This document shows, piece by piece, positions 53,813 to 62,505 of a DNA stretch of 64,000 bases. The notes beneath the pieces were generated by a model. The model had not been told where the DNA came from and searched no databases. It saw only the letters and a list, made by a program, of their open reading frames with translations. How positions within the stretch are numbered: position 1 is the first letter of the stretch; each line of letters begins with the position of its first letter. This DNA is from Streptomyces asiaticus. Lineage in GTDB: Bacteria > Actinomycetota > Actinomycetes > Streptomycetales > Streptomycetaceae. Location of the stretch: NCBI RefSeq assembly GCF_018138715.1, contig NZ_JAGSHX010000006.1, positions 8,370,001-8,434,000 on the forward strand, in the 5' to 3' direction. The translations under genes and the position numbers were made by a program.

Positions 53813-55852
53813 GTGACCATGCCCGACGACCGGCCGGAGAACCCCTACCTGGAACTGCTCGCACGCGGCGCGCCCGCCGAGGCGTACGAGCGTCCGGTGC
53901 TGCGCGCCCGCGCCGACAAGGCCCCGGCCGACCGGCTGGCGGCCCTGGAGGCCGCCAAGCTGCTCGCCCTGCGGGTACGCGGTGAGCTGGAGGGGCGACG
54001 GCGCCGCGAGGCCGAGCTGTCCGCGCTCTTCGAGACCGCGCACGACCTGGCGGGGCTGCGCGACCTGGACGCGGTGCTCCAGGCCATCGTGCAGCGCGCC
54101 CGCTCCCTGCTGGGCACCGAGGTGGCCTATCTGACGCTCAACGACCCGACGGCCGGTGACACCTATATGAGGGTCACCGACGGTTCGGTCTCGGCCCGCT
54201 TCCAGCAGCTGCGGCTCGGCATGGGGGAGGGGCTCGGCGGTCTGGTGGCCCAGACCGCCCGCCCCTACGTCACCGAGAGCTACTTCCATGATCCTCGGTT
54301 CCAGCACACCCACACCATCGACGCGGGCGTCAGGGACGAGGGACTCGTGGCCATCCTCGGGGTGCCGCTGCTGCTCGGCAGCGGTGTCATCGGCGTGCTG
54401 TTCGCGGCCGACCGCCGGGCCCGGGTGTTCGAACGCGCGCAGATCGCGCTGGTCGGCTCGTTCGCCGCGCACGCGGCCGTGGCCATCGACACCGCCCATC
54501 TGCTCGCCGAGACCCGTACGGCGCTCGCCGAGCTGGAGGCCGCCAACGAGATCATCCGGGATCGCAGCCGGGTCATCGAGCGCGCCTCCGACGTCCACGA
54601 CCGGCTCACCGAGCTGGTGCTGCGCGGCGGCGGGGTGCACGACGTGGCCGACGCCGTGGCCGAGGTGCTGAGCGGCTCCGTGGAGTTCCTCGAGGCCGAC
54701 GAGGCGCCCGCGGCGGCCGTCGACCGGTCCCGGGCCGACGGCCACGCGGTGCGCGACGGCGAGGAGGACTGGGTCGCCGCGGTCTCGGCGGGCGGCGAAC
54801 TGCTCGGCGCGCTCGTGCTGCGCGGCCACCCCCGGCTCGACCCCGTGGACCAGCGCACCCTGGAGCGCGCCGCGATGGTCACCTCGCTGCTTCAGCTCGC
54901 CCGCCGCTCGGCGGGCGAGGCCGAACAGCGGGTGCGCGGTGAGCTCCTGGACGACCTCCTCGACGCCCCCGACCGGGAGCCCCGGCTGCTGCGGGAGCGC
55001 GCCGCGCGGCTCCAGGCGGACCTGGACACGCCCCATGTGGTGCTCGCGGCGGGCACCGAGGCCCCGGGCATGGGCACAGCCACCACCGGGCCCGGCAACG
55101 CACACGGCACCACGCACGGCACCACACACGGCCACGGCACCACCCACGGAGGCGGGCCCGGAAACACGTCCAGCACGTCCGGTGGCGCGCCCGCCGAGGA
55201 TGCCGCGGGCCGTCGGCGGCTGTGGTCCGCCGCGTCCCATCTGGCGGCCACCCGGCACGGTCTGGCCGTCGCCCGCGACGGCGGCACCGTCCTGCTGCTG
55301 CCGCTCGCCGAAGGTGACACCGCCGACGCCCTCGCCCGCCGCACCGCCCGGCAGCTGGGCACCGCCGCGCACGCCGCGGTCACCGTGGGCGCCTCAGCAC
55401 CCGTTCCCGCGCCCGCCGCGCGGCCCGGGGAGGTCGCCGCGGGCTACGCCGAGGCCCGGCGCTGTCTGGCCGCCCTGCGGGTGCTGGGCCGGGCCGGACA
55501 GGGCGCCGCCGCCGAGGACTTCGGCTTCCTCGGTCTGCTGCTGGCCGGGACCCGCGAGGGCGCCCCGGACGGCACCGGCGTCCAGGACTTCGTGGCCCGC
55601 ACGGTGGGTGCCGTCATCGACTACGACGAGCGGCGCGGCACCGAACTGATCCGCACGCTCGACGCGTACTTCGCCGGCGGGATGAGCCCGGCCCGTACCA
55701 AGGACGCCCTCCACGTGCACGTCAACACGGTGGCACAGCGGCTGGAGCGGGTCGGACGGCTGCTCGGCCCCGACTGGCAGTCGCCCGCCCGCTCCCTGGA
55801 GATCCAGCTCGCCCTGCGGCTGCACCGCCTGACCTCGGCCATCGGCCACTGA
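53813..55852 (+). CDS. GAF-domain regulator with PucR/CdaR-type C-terminal HTH
   Basis: The 679-residue regulator has a coiled N-terminal helix, then a GAF domain at ~65-235 (LSALFETAHDLAGLRDLDAVLQ, ... RLGMGEGLGGLVAQTARPYVTE, ILGVPLLLGSGVIGVLFAADRR). A central ligand or GGDEF-like region follows, then the PucR C-terminal HTH (TLDAYFAGGMSPARTKDALHVHVNTVAQRLERVGRLLG). A His/Gly/Thr-rich stretch (THGTTHGHGTTHGGG) sits near residue 430. It probably activates the adjacent hydroxybutyrate genes (inference). The GTG start has GGGAG 7 nt upstream. The frame also stays open through the 30-bp repeats to an ATG at 53510, the alternative start. Confidence 0.85.
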   Translation: MTMPDDRPENPYLELLARGAPAEAYERPVLRARADKAPADRLAALEAAKLLALRVRGELEGRRRREAELSALFETAHDLAGLRDLDAVLQAIVQRARSLLGTEVAYLTLNDPTAGDTYMRVTDGSVSARFQQLRLGMGEGLGGLVAQTARPYVTESYFHDPRFQHTHTIDAGVRDEGLVAILGVPLLLGSGVIGVLFAADRRARVFERAQIALVGSFAAHAAVAIDTAHLLAETRTALAELEAANEIIRDRSRVIERASDVHDRLTELVLRGGGVHDVADAVAEVLSGSVEFLEADEAPAAAVDRSRADGHAVRDGEEDWVAAVSAGGELLGALVLRGHPRLDPVDQRTLERAAMVTSLLQLARRSAGEAEQRVRGELLDDLLDAPDREPRLLRERAARLQADLDTPHVVLAAGTEAPGMGTATTGPGNAHGTTHGTTHGHGTTHGGGPGNTSSTSGGAPAEDAAGRRRLWSAASHLAATRHGLAVARDGGTVLLLPLAEGDTADALARRTARQLGTAAHAAVTVGASAPVPAPAARPGEVAAGYAEARRCLAALRVLGRAGQGAAAEDFGFLGLLLAGTREGAPDGTGVQDFVARTVGAVIDYDERRGTELIRTLDAYFAGGMSPARTKDALHVHVNTVAQRLERVGRLLGPDWQSPARSLEIQLALRLHRLTSAIGH

Positions 55853-55907
55853 GCCTCGGCCGTGGGCCACTGAGCCTCGGCCGTGGGCTACCGAGCCTCG
55901 TGGGCTA
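55846..55907. repeat. 21-bp tandem repeat spanning the regulator's stop codon
   Basis: CCACTGAGCCTCGGCCGTGGG occurs twice exactly (55846-55866, 55867-55887), followed by decayed copies CTACCGAGCCTCGTGGG and CTACCGG. The first unit contains the TGA stop of the upstream gene, so the repeat grew from its 3' end. Confidence 0.85.
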
Positions 55908-57344
55908 CCGGGGCGAGGCCGAACGGGCCGTGCGCTTCGCCGCCTCCGCCTCCGCCTCCGTCGCCGACCCCGAGGAGGGAGCCGAGGTCGGTTCGACGGC
56001 GGCCAGATCGCGGTCCCGGGTCTCCTTGGCGACGCCCACGGCCACCAGGGTGAGCAGGGCCGCCGCGATCACATAGAGGGCGATCGGCGTGGCGCTGTTG
56101 TAGTCGGCCAGCAGCGCGGTGGCGATGAGCGGTGCGGGCGCACCGGCCGCGACGGACGAGAACTGCGCGCCGATCGACGCCCCCGAGTACCGCATCCGGG
56201 TCGCGAACATCTCGGAGAAGAAGGCCGCCTGGGGCGCGTACATCGCTCCGTGGAAGATCAGCCCGACCGTCACGGCGAGCACCAGGGCCGGGAAGCCCTT
56301 GGTGTCGATGAGGAGGAAGAACGGGAAGGCCCACGCGCCCACGCCCGCCGCGCCCAGGAGATACACCGGGCGGCGCCCGATCCGGTCCGACAGTGCGCCC
56401 CATGCCGGGATGACCGCGAAGTGCACGGCCGAGGCGATCAGTACGGCGTTGAGCGCGGTCTGCTTGCCGAGGCCCACATGGTCGGAGGTCGCGTAGACGA
56501 GGACGAAGGCGGTGATGACGTAGTAGCTGATGTTCTCGGCCATCCGCGCGCCCATGGCGATCAGCACATCCCGCCAGTGGTCGCGCAGGACCGCCACCAG
56601 CGGCATCTTCTCGGCGGCGTCCTCGTCCCCGCCCGCGGCCGCCTTACGGGCCTCGGCCCGGGCCAGCGCCGCCTTGAAGACCGGCGATTCATCGACAGAG
56701 AGACGAATCCACAAGCCGACCAGCACCAGCACCCCCGAGAGCAGGAACGGCACCCGCCATCCCCATGACTCGAAGGCGTCGTCGGAGAGCGTGGCCGTCA
56801 GCGCGGAGAGCACTCCGGTGGCCAGCAGCTGCCCCGCCGGGGCGCCGGTCTGCGGCCAGGACGCCCAGAACCCGCGCCGCCGCGCGTCCCCGTGCTCCGA
56901 CACCAGCAGCACCGCCCCGCCCCACTCGCCGCCCAGCGCGAACCCCTGGAGCAGACGCAGCGCGGTGAGCAGTACGGGCGCCGCCGAGCCGACCGTGGCA
57001 TGGGTGGGCAGCAGTCCGATGGCGCAGGTCGCGCCGCCCATCATCAGCAGACTCAGGATCAGCAGCTTCTTACGGCCGAGCCGGTCGCCGTAGTGGCCGA
57101 AGACCAGGGCGCCGACCGGCCGGGCGGCGAAGCCGACCGCGTAGGTCAGGAACGACAGCAGCGTGCCGACGAGCGGGTCGGAGTCCGGGAAGAAGAGCTT
57201 GTTGAAGACGAGCGCGGCGGCCGAGCCGTAGAGGAAGAAGTCGTACCACTCGATGGTGGTGCCGATCAGGCTCGCGGCGACGATACGGCGCAGTGAGCCG
57301 GGCGGGGTCGGGGGAGCGGAGGCCGGAGAATCCGGGGTAGGCAT
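55905..57344 (-). CDS. MHS-family MFS transporter
   Basis: The 479-residue protein has twelve helices and the metabolite:H+ symporter signature GTTIEWYDFFLYGSAAALVF at helix 1. GHYGDRLGRKKLL follows in loop 2-3, then GFALGGEWGGAVLLVSEH. MHS members import carboxylates, osmolytes or aromatic acids. Beside the hydroxybutyrate-dehydrogenase-like gene, import of 3-hydroxybutyrate or a similar acid is plausible. The C-terminal tail is Ala/Glu-rich. ATG start gives MPTPDSPASAPPTPPG. It is convergent with the PucR-type regulator. Confidence 0.9.
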   Translation of the reverse strand: MPTPDSPASAPPTPPGSLRRIVAASLIGTTIEWYDFFLYGSAAALVFNKLFFPDSDPLVGTLLSFLTYAVGFAARPVGALVFGHYGDRLGRKKLLILSLLMMGGATCAIGLLPTHATVGSAAPVLLTALRLLQGFALGGEWGGAVLLVSEHGDARRRGFWASWPQTGAPAGQLLATGVLSALTATLSDDAFESWGWRVPFLLSGVLVLVGLWIRLSVDESPVFKAALARAEARKAAAGGDEDAAEKMPLVAVLRDHWRDVLIAMGARMAENISYYVITAFVLVYATSDHVGLGKQTALNAVLIASAVHFAVIPAWGALSDRIGRRPVYLLGAAGVGAWAFPFFLLIDTKGFPALVLAVTVGLIFHGAMYAPQAAFFSEMFATRMRYSGASIGAQFSSVAAGAPAPLIATALLADYNSATPIALYVIAAALLTLVAVGVAKETRDRDLAAVEPTSAPSSGSATEAEAEAAKRTARSASPR

Positions 57345-57506
57345 GGGTCACCACTTCCGAGCGAGGTGCGGGGACGGTTTTGTGTTGCCACACCGTAGAA
57401 ATGCGCAGTTCAGCTCGGATATGTAGGCGGGCGACATACTTCACCCGGCCCCTGTGGTGACACGCCCTTCCTCGAACGTTCTGTGCCGGCCCGCCCCGGA
57501 GACCCT

Positions 57507-58187
57507 CTAGTCGGGGCGTCCCGTGCGCGGCCGCCGTACCTTGCCGAGCTGGAGCATGGCGGCGTTGAGCTCGTCAGGGGTGAGCGAGGGGGCCGGGAGC
57601 GGATGGGACCCCTCGGGGCGCAGCCCGTCGAGCAGGAGGGCCAGATAGCGGCGCCAGGCCAGTGGCGCGGCCACGGTCGAGCCGGGGACCGCGCGGCCGA
57701 GCGCGGCCAGCATGAACTGGAGGTCCTCCGCGGTGGCGTCCGCCCGGACCTTGCCCTGCTCCTGGGCGCGGCTCAGAAGGTCCTCGAGCGTCTTGTGGTT
57801 CTCCTTACGGAGTGCGTCGAGCGAGGGGACGCCCTGGATGCCGGTGGTCATCAGGTCGTTGGTGCCCCGGTCGGCGGCGAGCAGCCCGAAGATGCGCTCC
57901 AGGTAGGCTGTGAGCCCGGCCCAGGCGTCGGTCGCGGAGCGGGCCTCCTCGGCGGCCCGCAGAATGTCCCGAAGGGAATCGCCGAATACCGCCTCGATGA
58001 GTTCCGCCCGGCCGGCGAAGCGCCGGTAGAGGGTGGCGCTGCCGACTCCGGCCCGACGGGCGATGTCGTCGAGCGGGGCGTCCACACCCTGATCCGTGTA
58101 GATCTCCCGGGCGGCAGCTATCAGCATCTCGCGGTTGCGCCGTGCGTCTCGGCGCAACGGTGTCTCTTTCTCCACACGGCTGCCCAT
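57507..58187 (-). CDS. TetR-family transcriptional regulator
   Basis: The 226-residue regulator has an N-terminal TetR HTH (RRDARRNREMLIAAAREIYTDQGVDAPLDDIARRAGVGSATLYRRFAGRAELIEAVF, residues 12-68) and a variable ligand domain. TAGGGT lies 7 nt before the ATG and no ribosome site is visible, so it may be leaderless. A TAACCGG-N10-CCGGTTA inverted repeat 17 bp upstream of its start, between it and the divergent P450 gene, is its probable operator. It should repress that P450 until a small molecule binds. Confidence 0.92.
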   Translation of the reverse strand: MGSRVEKETPLRRDARRNREMLIAAAREIYTDQGVDAPLDDIARRAGVGSATLYRRFAGRAELIEAVFGDSLRDILRAAEEARSATDAWAGLTAYLERIFGLLAADRGTNDLMTTGIQGVPSLDALRKENHKTLEDLLSRAQEQGKVRADATAEDLQFMLAALGRAVPGSTVAAPLAWRRYLALLLDGLRPEGSHPLPAPSLTPDELNAAMLQLGKVRRPRTGRPD

Positions 58188-58204
58188 GGCCCGAACCCTA
58201 ACAC

Positions 58205-58228
58205 TAACCGGGGGAATCTCTCCGGTTA
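58205..58228. promoter_or_regulatory. TetR operator-like inverted repeat before the P450 gene
   Basis: TAACCGG (58205-58211) and CCGGTTA (58222-58228) are perfect arms around 10 nt. Outside them, AACAC and GGTGTT extend the symmetry with one inserted base. It overlaps the promoter zone of both divergent genes (TAAGAT at 58234 is a candidate -10 for the P450). Confidence 0.75.
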
Positions 58229-58309
58229 GGTGTTAAGATCATCGCCAGAGCGGGGAATGATCCCCGGTTCTGGCTTCGGGGGAAGCCGCCAACCGACTGA
58301 GGGGATCGC

Positions 58310-59503
58310 ATGCCCCAGGATCTGTCCGCGCTCGGCGCGGATTTCGTCGCCAACCCGTATCCGGTCTACGCACGTCTGCGGGAGCGGGGCCCGGTCCACC
58401 GGGTGCGCACCGACGCCTCCGGTGAGTTCTGGCTCGTCGTCGGCCACGAGGAGGCCCGCGCCGCGCTGACCGATCCCCGGCTGAGCAATGACGTCCGTCA
58501 CTCGGCCGCGTGGCAGGACGACGGCGGCAATGCCATCGGGCGGAACATGGTGCAGACCGACCCGCCGCACCACACCCGGCTGCGGGGGCTGGTGGCCCGC
58601 GCCTTCACCCCGGCCCGGATCGAGGCCCTGCGTCCCCGCGTCCGGCAGATCGCGGACGAACTGCTGGACGCGATGGCCCCGCTGGGCCGGGCCGATCTCG
58701 TCGAGGACTACGCGCTGCCGCTGCCCCTGGCCGTCATCTGCGAGCTGCTGGGCGTGCCGGAGACGGACCGCAAGGCGTTCCACGACTGGTACCTCGAGAG
58801 CACCGACCTGACCCGCCCGGAGGCCGCCGGTGCCGCCGCCCAGGCCCTGACGGGCTACTTCGCGGAGCTCATCGAGGCCAAGCGCCGCGGCCACGGCGAG
58901 GATCTGCTCAGCGCCCTGGTCCGCACCATGGACGGGGACGGCGACGCGCTCTCCGACGAGGAGATGCTCGGCATGACGTTCGTGCTGCTCGTCGCGGGCT
59001 ACGAGACCTCCGCCAACCTGATCTCCAGCGGCATCCTCGCCCTGCTCCGCCACCCCGAGCAGCTGGCCGCGCTGCGCGCCGACTGGTCGCTGCTGGACGG
59101 CGCGATCGAGGAGATGCTGCGCTACGACGGCCCGGTGGAGAGCGCCGCGTTCCGCTTCACCAGGGAGCCGGTGGAGATCGCGGGCACGACCATTCCGGCC
59201 GGGGAGCCGGTGGGGGTCGTCCTGGCCGCGGGGTCGCGCGACCCCCGGCGCTTCGCCGAGCCGGACCGGTTCGACATCCGGCGCGCACCGCGCGGCCATC
59301 TCGCCTTCGGACATGGCGTCCACCACTGCCTGGGCGCCCCGCTGGCCCGGCTCGAAGGGGCCATCGCCTTCCGGGCCCTGCTGGAGCGCTGCCCCGATCT
59401 CGCCCTGGACGCCGATCCGGCCGAGCTCGCCTGGCGGCCCAGCCTGATGCTGCGCGGGCTGCGACGGCTGCCGATACGTTTCACCCCGGCTCCGGACGCC
59501 TGA
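58310..59503 (+). CDS. cytochrome P450
   Basis: The 397-residue soluble bacterial P450 has I-helix LLVAGYETSANLI, ExxR in IEEMLRYDGP, and haem loop FGHGVHHCLGAPLARLE with axial C340. It is a class I enzyme needing ferredoxin; none is encoded nearby. It is clearly different from CotB3 and CotB4 (shorter, CYP105/107-like haem loop). GAGGGGA precedes the ATG. It is controlled with the divergent TetR gene and converges on cotB4. Whether it acts on cyclooctatin intermediates or on an unrelated substrate is not known. Confidence 0.92.
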   Translation: MPQDLSALGADFVANPYPVYARLRERGPVHRVRTDASGEFWLVVGHEEARAALTDPRLSNDVRHSAAWQDDGGNAIGRNMVQTDPPHHTRLRGLVARAFTPARIEALRPRVRQIADELLDAMAPLGRADLVEDYALPLPLAVICELLGVPETDRKAFHDWYLESTDLTRPEAAGAAAQALTGYFAELIEAKRRGHGEDLLSALVRTMDGDGDALSDEEMLGMTFVLLVAGYETSANLISSGILALLRHPEQLAALRADWSLLDGAIEEMLRYDGPVESAAFRFTREPVEIAGTTIPAGEPVGVVLAAGSRDPRRFAEPDRFDIRRAPRGHLAFGHGVHHCLGAPLARLEGAIAFRALLERCPDLALDADPAELAWRPSLMLRGLRRLPIRFTPAPDA

Positions 59504-59506
59504 GCC

Positions 59507-59637
59507 CCCGGCCAGGAGCACGCGACGAACTGTCCCGGCCGGGAACACTCGGCGAACGGCCCCGGGCAGGAGCACGCGACGAACCGTCCCGGCCAGGAGC
59601 ACGCGACGAACCACCCCGGCCGGCCCGGCTCGGCGGA
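59507..59637. repeat. 27-bp tandem repeat, four units plus a partial
   Basis: Units at 59507, 59534, 59561 and 59588 follow CCCGGCCAGGAGCACGCGAC plus GAACCGT, with an exact 27-bp period, then a decayed fifth. The array starts right after the P450 stop codon and runs up to the terminator hairpin. Confidence 0.85.
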
Positions 59638-59666
59638 CCGCGGTGGCCACCCACCGCGGTCCGCCG
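59631..59666. terminator. bidirectional terminator hairpin between P450 and cotB4
   Basis: CGGCGGACCGCGGTGG (59631-59646) and CCACCGCGGTCCGCCG (59651-59666) form a perfect 16-bp stem with a 4-nt loop, placed between two convergent genes. Confidence 0.82.
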
Positions 59667-59685
59667 GGTCTGTGGGGCCCGGCGT

Positions 59686-61047
59686 TCAGCGTGGTTCCGG
59701 AATCATCCGCAGCGGACCGGCCGTGAGGCTCATCTGCGGCCTGGGCCGGATCTTCGTCCCCGGAATCGGGCGCATCCGCCAGCGGCCCGCGATCGCGGCC
59801 AGGGCGAGCGTCGCCTCCGTCATGCCGAAGACGTCGCCGATGCACTTCCGGCTGCCACCGCCGAACGGCAGATACGAGCCGCGCGTCACCTCCTTGGCCC
59901 GCTCGGGGAGCCAGCGGTCCGGGTCGAAGGAGTCCGGGCGGGGGAAGAGGGCCGGATCGCGGTGCAGCACATACGGGCTGATCAGCACGTCCGACGCCGG
60001 GGGCAGCCGCCGCCCGCCGAGCTCGGTGGTCTCGGTGGTGGTCCGGGTGAACAGCCACGCGGGCGGGAAGAGCCGCAGCGCCTCGCTGAACACCCGCTGG
60101 GTGTACGCGAGCCGGGGGACGTCGGCGTAGCGCGGGGCGCGCCCGCCCAGCACCTCGTCGACCTCGGCGTGCAGCGCGGCCTCGGCCAGGGGATTGCGGC
60201 CGAGCAGGAACCAGGCCCAGGTCAGCGCGGAGGCGGTGGTCTCGATCCCGGCCAGCAGCAGGGTCATGACCTGGTCGTGGATCTCCTGGTCCGACATCGT
60301 GCCGCCGGTCTCGTCGTCCTGTGCCGCGAAGAGCGCGGACAGCACATCGCCGCGGTCGCCGTCGTCCGACGCCTTGTAGTCGTCGATCATGCGGTCGATG
60401 AGCTGGTTGAGCCGGGCGAGCGCGTCGTCGAAGCGCCGGTTCGCCGCGAGCGGGAGCTTGGCCAGCAGCCCGGTGGGGTCGATCGCCTGCCGGTAGGCGC
60501 CCTCCACGACGATGGGCAGACAGTGCTGGATCTCGGCCACGGCATGCGGCGCCATATCGGTCGAGAAGAGCGCACGGGCGGTCACCCGCGCGGTGAGCGC
60601 GAGCATCTCGTGACTGACGTCGATGGGCCGGCGCGCCGTCCACGCCGTCGACTCGGCTTCGCACTCCCGCTCCATCACCTCGGCGTACTTGGCGATCCGG
60701 GCGGTGTGGAACGCCGGCTGCACCAGCCGGCGCTGCCGCCGGTGGTCCGCCCAGTCGGAGGTGATCAGACCGTTGCCCAGGATGGGCTTGGCCTTCTCCT
60801 TGACCGGCCCGCCGGTGTCGTAGACCCGCGCGTTCACCAGCACCTGCTGGATCAGCTCCGGATGACAGGGCAGATAGACGGGCCGGGGCCCCAGCCGGAG
60901 CTCGACCAGATCGCCGTGGGCGGGCAGGGAGGCCAGGAACTGAAGCGGTTTGCGGGCCATGAGCAGAGCATGGCCGACCAGCGGAAGCCCGCCGGGGGCG
61001 ACGGCGTGCCGCCAGTGGCGCGTCGCCGGTTGCTGCGCGGTCCTCAT
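59686..61047 (-). CDS. cotB4: CotB4, cytochrome P450 of cyclooctatin biosynthesis
   Basis: The 453-residue P450 has I-helix LLAGIETTASALTW, ExxR in SEALRLFPP, and haem loop FGGGSRKCIGDVF with axial C402. In the known pathway CotB4 performs the last hydroxylation, at C-18 of cyclooctat-9-ene-5,7-diol, giving cyclooctatin. Assignment rests on gene order cotB1-B2-B3-B4 and the certain CotB2. It shares the FLASLPAHGDLVE N-terminal region with CotB3, so the two arose by duplication. I chose the ATG because GAAGGA lies at suitable spacing; a GTG six codons upstream is possible. The ferredoxin is not encoded here. Confidence 0.9.
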   Translation of the reverse strand: MRTAQQPATRHWRHAVAPGGLPLVGHALLMARKPLQFLASLPAHGDLVELRLGPRPVYLPCHPELIQQVLVNARVYDTGGPVKEKAKPILGNGLITSDWADHRRQRRLVQPAFHTARIAKYAEVMERECEAESTAWTARRPIDVSHEMLALTARVTARALFSTDMAPHAVAEIQHCLPIVVEGAYRQAIDPTGLLAKLPLAANRRFDDALARLNQLIDRMIDDYKASDDGDRGDVLSALFAAQDDETGGTMSDQEIHDQVMTLLLAGIETTASALTWAWFLLGRNPLAEAALHAEVDEVLGGRAPRYADVPRLAYTQRVFSEALRLFPPAWLFTRTTTETTELGGRRLPPASDVLISPYVLHRDPALFPRPDSFDPDRWLPERAKEVTRGSYLPFGGGSRKCIGDVFGMTEATLALAAIAGRWRMRPIPGTKIRPRPQMSLTAGPLRMIPEPR

Positions 61048-61129
61048 GCGGAAGCTGTCCTTCACTCGCGAGGTGGGGTACGGAAGGTGCGGGGCGTCCG
61101 GTCCGGGGCGGACCCCGGACCGGACGCCG

Positions 61130-62491
61130 TCAGCGCGGCTCGCACACCATGGGCAGCGGGCCGGGTTCGAGCGTCGCCTTCGGCTCGGGGCGCAACGTCG
61201 TCCCGGGCACCGGGCGGAGACGCCACCGGCTCGCGATCGTCGCCACGATGAGCGCGGTCTCGGTCAGCGCCAGGACGTCCCCGATGCACTTGTGGCTGCC
61301 CGCGCCGAACGGGAGCAGCGCCCCGCGCTCCACCTCCTTGGCGCGGTCGCCGAGCCAGCGCTCGGGGTCGAACCGCTCCGGGTCCGGGAACAGTTCGGGG
61401 TTGTGGTGCAGCGCCTGGGCGCTGTAGAGGATCATCGTGCCCGCCGGGACGGTCCGGCCGCCGAGCTCGGTCTCGGCCGCCGTGACCCGCATCGCCATCC
61501 AGGACGGCGGATACAGCCGCAGCGACTCGGTGATGACCCCGCGGGTGTACTCCAGGGACGGCAGGTCCTCGAAGGTGGGACTGCGGCCCTCCAGGACCTC
61601 GTCGATCTCGGCGTGCACCCGCTTCTCCACCTCCGGGTGGGCGCCCAGGAGATGGAAGACGAAGGCGAGGGTCGAGGCGGTGGTCTCGCTCCCGGCCACC
61701 AGGAAGGTGACCACCTGGTCGAGGACCTCGCCGTCGTCGAGGCCCTTACCGGTCTCGGGGTGTTCGGCGCGCAGCAGCGTGGAGAGCAGATCGCCGTGGT
61801 CGGCGCCGGAGCGCCGGCGCTCGCGGATCATCTCGTCCACGATCTGCCGCAGCCGGGCATTGGCCCGGTCATAGCGCCGGTTGCCCGGGGTGGGGAGCTT
61901 CTCCATGATCCCCAAAGGCGCCATCGTGCGCTTGTAGATGCCGTCCGAGACGATGCGCAGACAGTGGCGCGCCTCGTCGATCGTCGCCTCGTCGATCCCG
62001 GTGGAGAACAGCGTCCGCGCCGCCACCCGCATCAGCAGGGCGTGCATGGTGTCGCTGATGTCCAGGGTGCGCCCCGGCTCCCAGGAGCCGATCGCGGCGC
62101 GGGTGTCATCGGCGACCGCGGCGGTGTAGGCGGCGATCTTCGGGGTGTGGAACGCGGGCTGGATCATCCGCCGCTGGTAGCGGTGGTCCTCGCCCCGGGA
62201 GACCGAGAGGCTGTTCCCGAGCAGCTGCCGCGCCTTGTCGAAGACCCCGCCCTTGTCGAACACCCGGGGATTGAGCAGCACCTGACGGACCAGCTCGGGA
62301 TGGCAGGCCAGATAGGCGCGGCTGGGCCCCAGTCTGACCTCCACCAGATCGCCGTGGGCGGGCAGGGAGGCCAGGAACTGGAGCGGACGGCGCCAGAGCG
62401 CCAGGGTGTGCCCCAGCAGCGGCACCGAGCCGGGCGCGGTGCCGGTGGTCCAGGGGCGCTCCGGCGGTGCGGAGCTCTTCGCGGGAGTCAC
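61130..62491 (-). CDS. cotB3: CotB3, cytochrome P450 of cyclooctatin biosynthesis
   Basis: The 453-residue P450 has I-helix FLVAGSETTASTLAF, ExxR in TESLRLYPP and haem loop FGAGSHKCIGDVL with axial C402, the same position as in CotB4. In the published pathway CotB3 hydroxylates cyclooctat-9-en-7-ol at C-5. The GTG start lies 14 bp after the cotB2 stop, with GAGGGAACGGGG upstream inside the cotB2 end, so translation is probably coupled. cotB4 follows after 82 bp. Confidence 0.92.
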   Translation of the reverse strand: MTPAKSSAPPERPWTTGTAPGSVPLLGHTLALWRRPLQFLASLPAHGDLVEVRLGPSRAYLACHPELVRQVLLNPRVFDKGGVFDKARQLLGNSLSVSRGEDHRYQRRMIQPAFHTPKIAAYTAAVADDTRAAIGSWEPGRTLDISDTMHALLMRVAARTLFSTGIDEATIDEARHCLRIVSDGIYKRTMAPLGIMEKLPTPGNRRYDRANARLRQIVDEMIRERRRSGADHGDLLSTLLRAEHPETGKGLDDGEVLDQVVTFLVAGSETTASTLAFVFHLLGAHPEVEKRVHAEIDEVLEGRSPTFEDLPSLEYTRGVITESLRLYPPSWMAMRVTAAETELGGRTVPAGTMILYSAQALHHNPELFPDPERFDPERWLGDRAKEVERGALLPFGAGSHKCIGDVLALTETALIVATIASRWRLRPVPGTTLRPEPKATLEPGPLPMVCEPR

Positions 62492-62505
62492 GGGTCCCCG
62501 TTCCC

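Noticed and set aside
59507..59637. 27-bp repeats as a CRISPR or direct-repeat mobile element
   Set aside because: Perfectly tandem, no spacers, no transposase or terminal inverted repeats.
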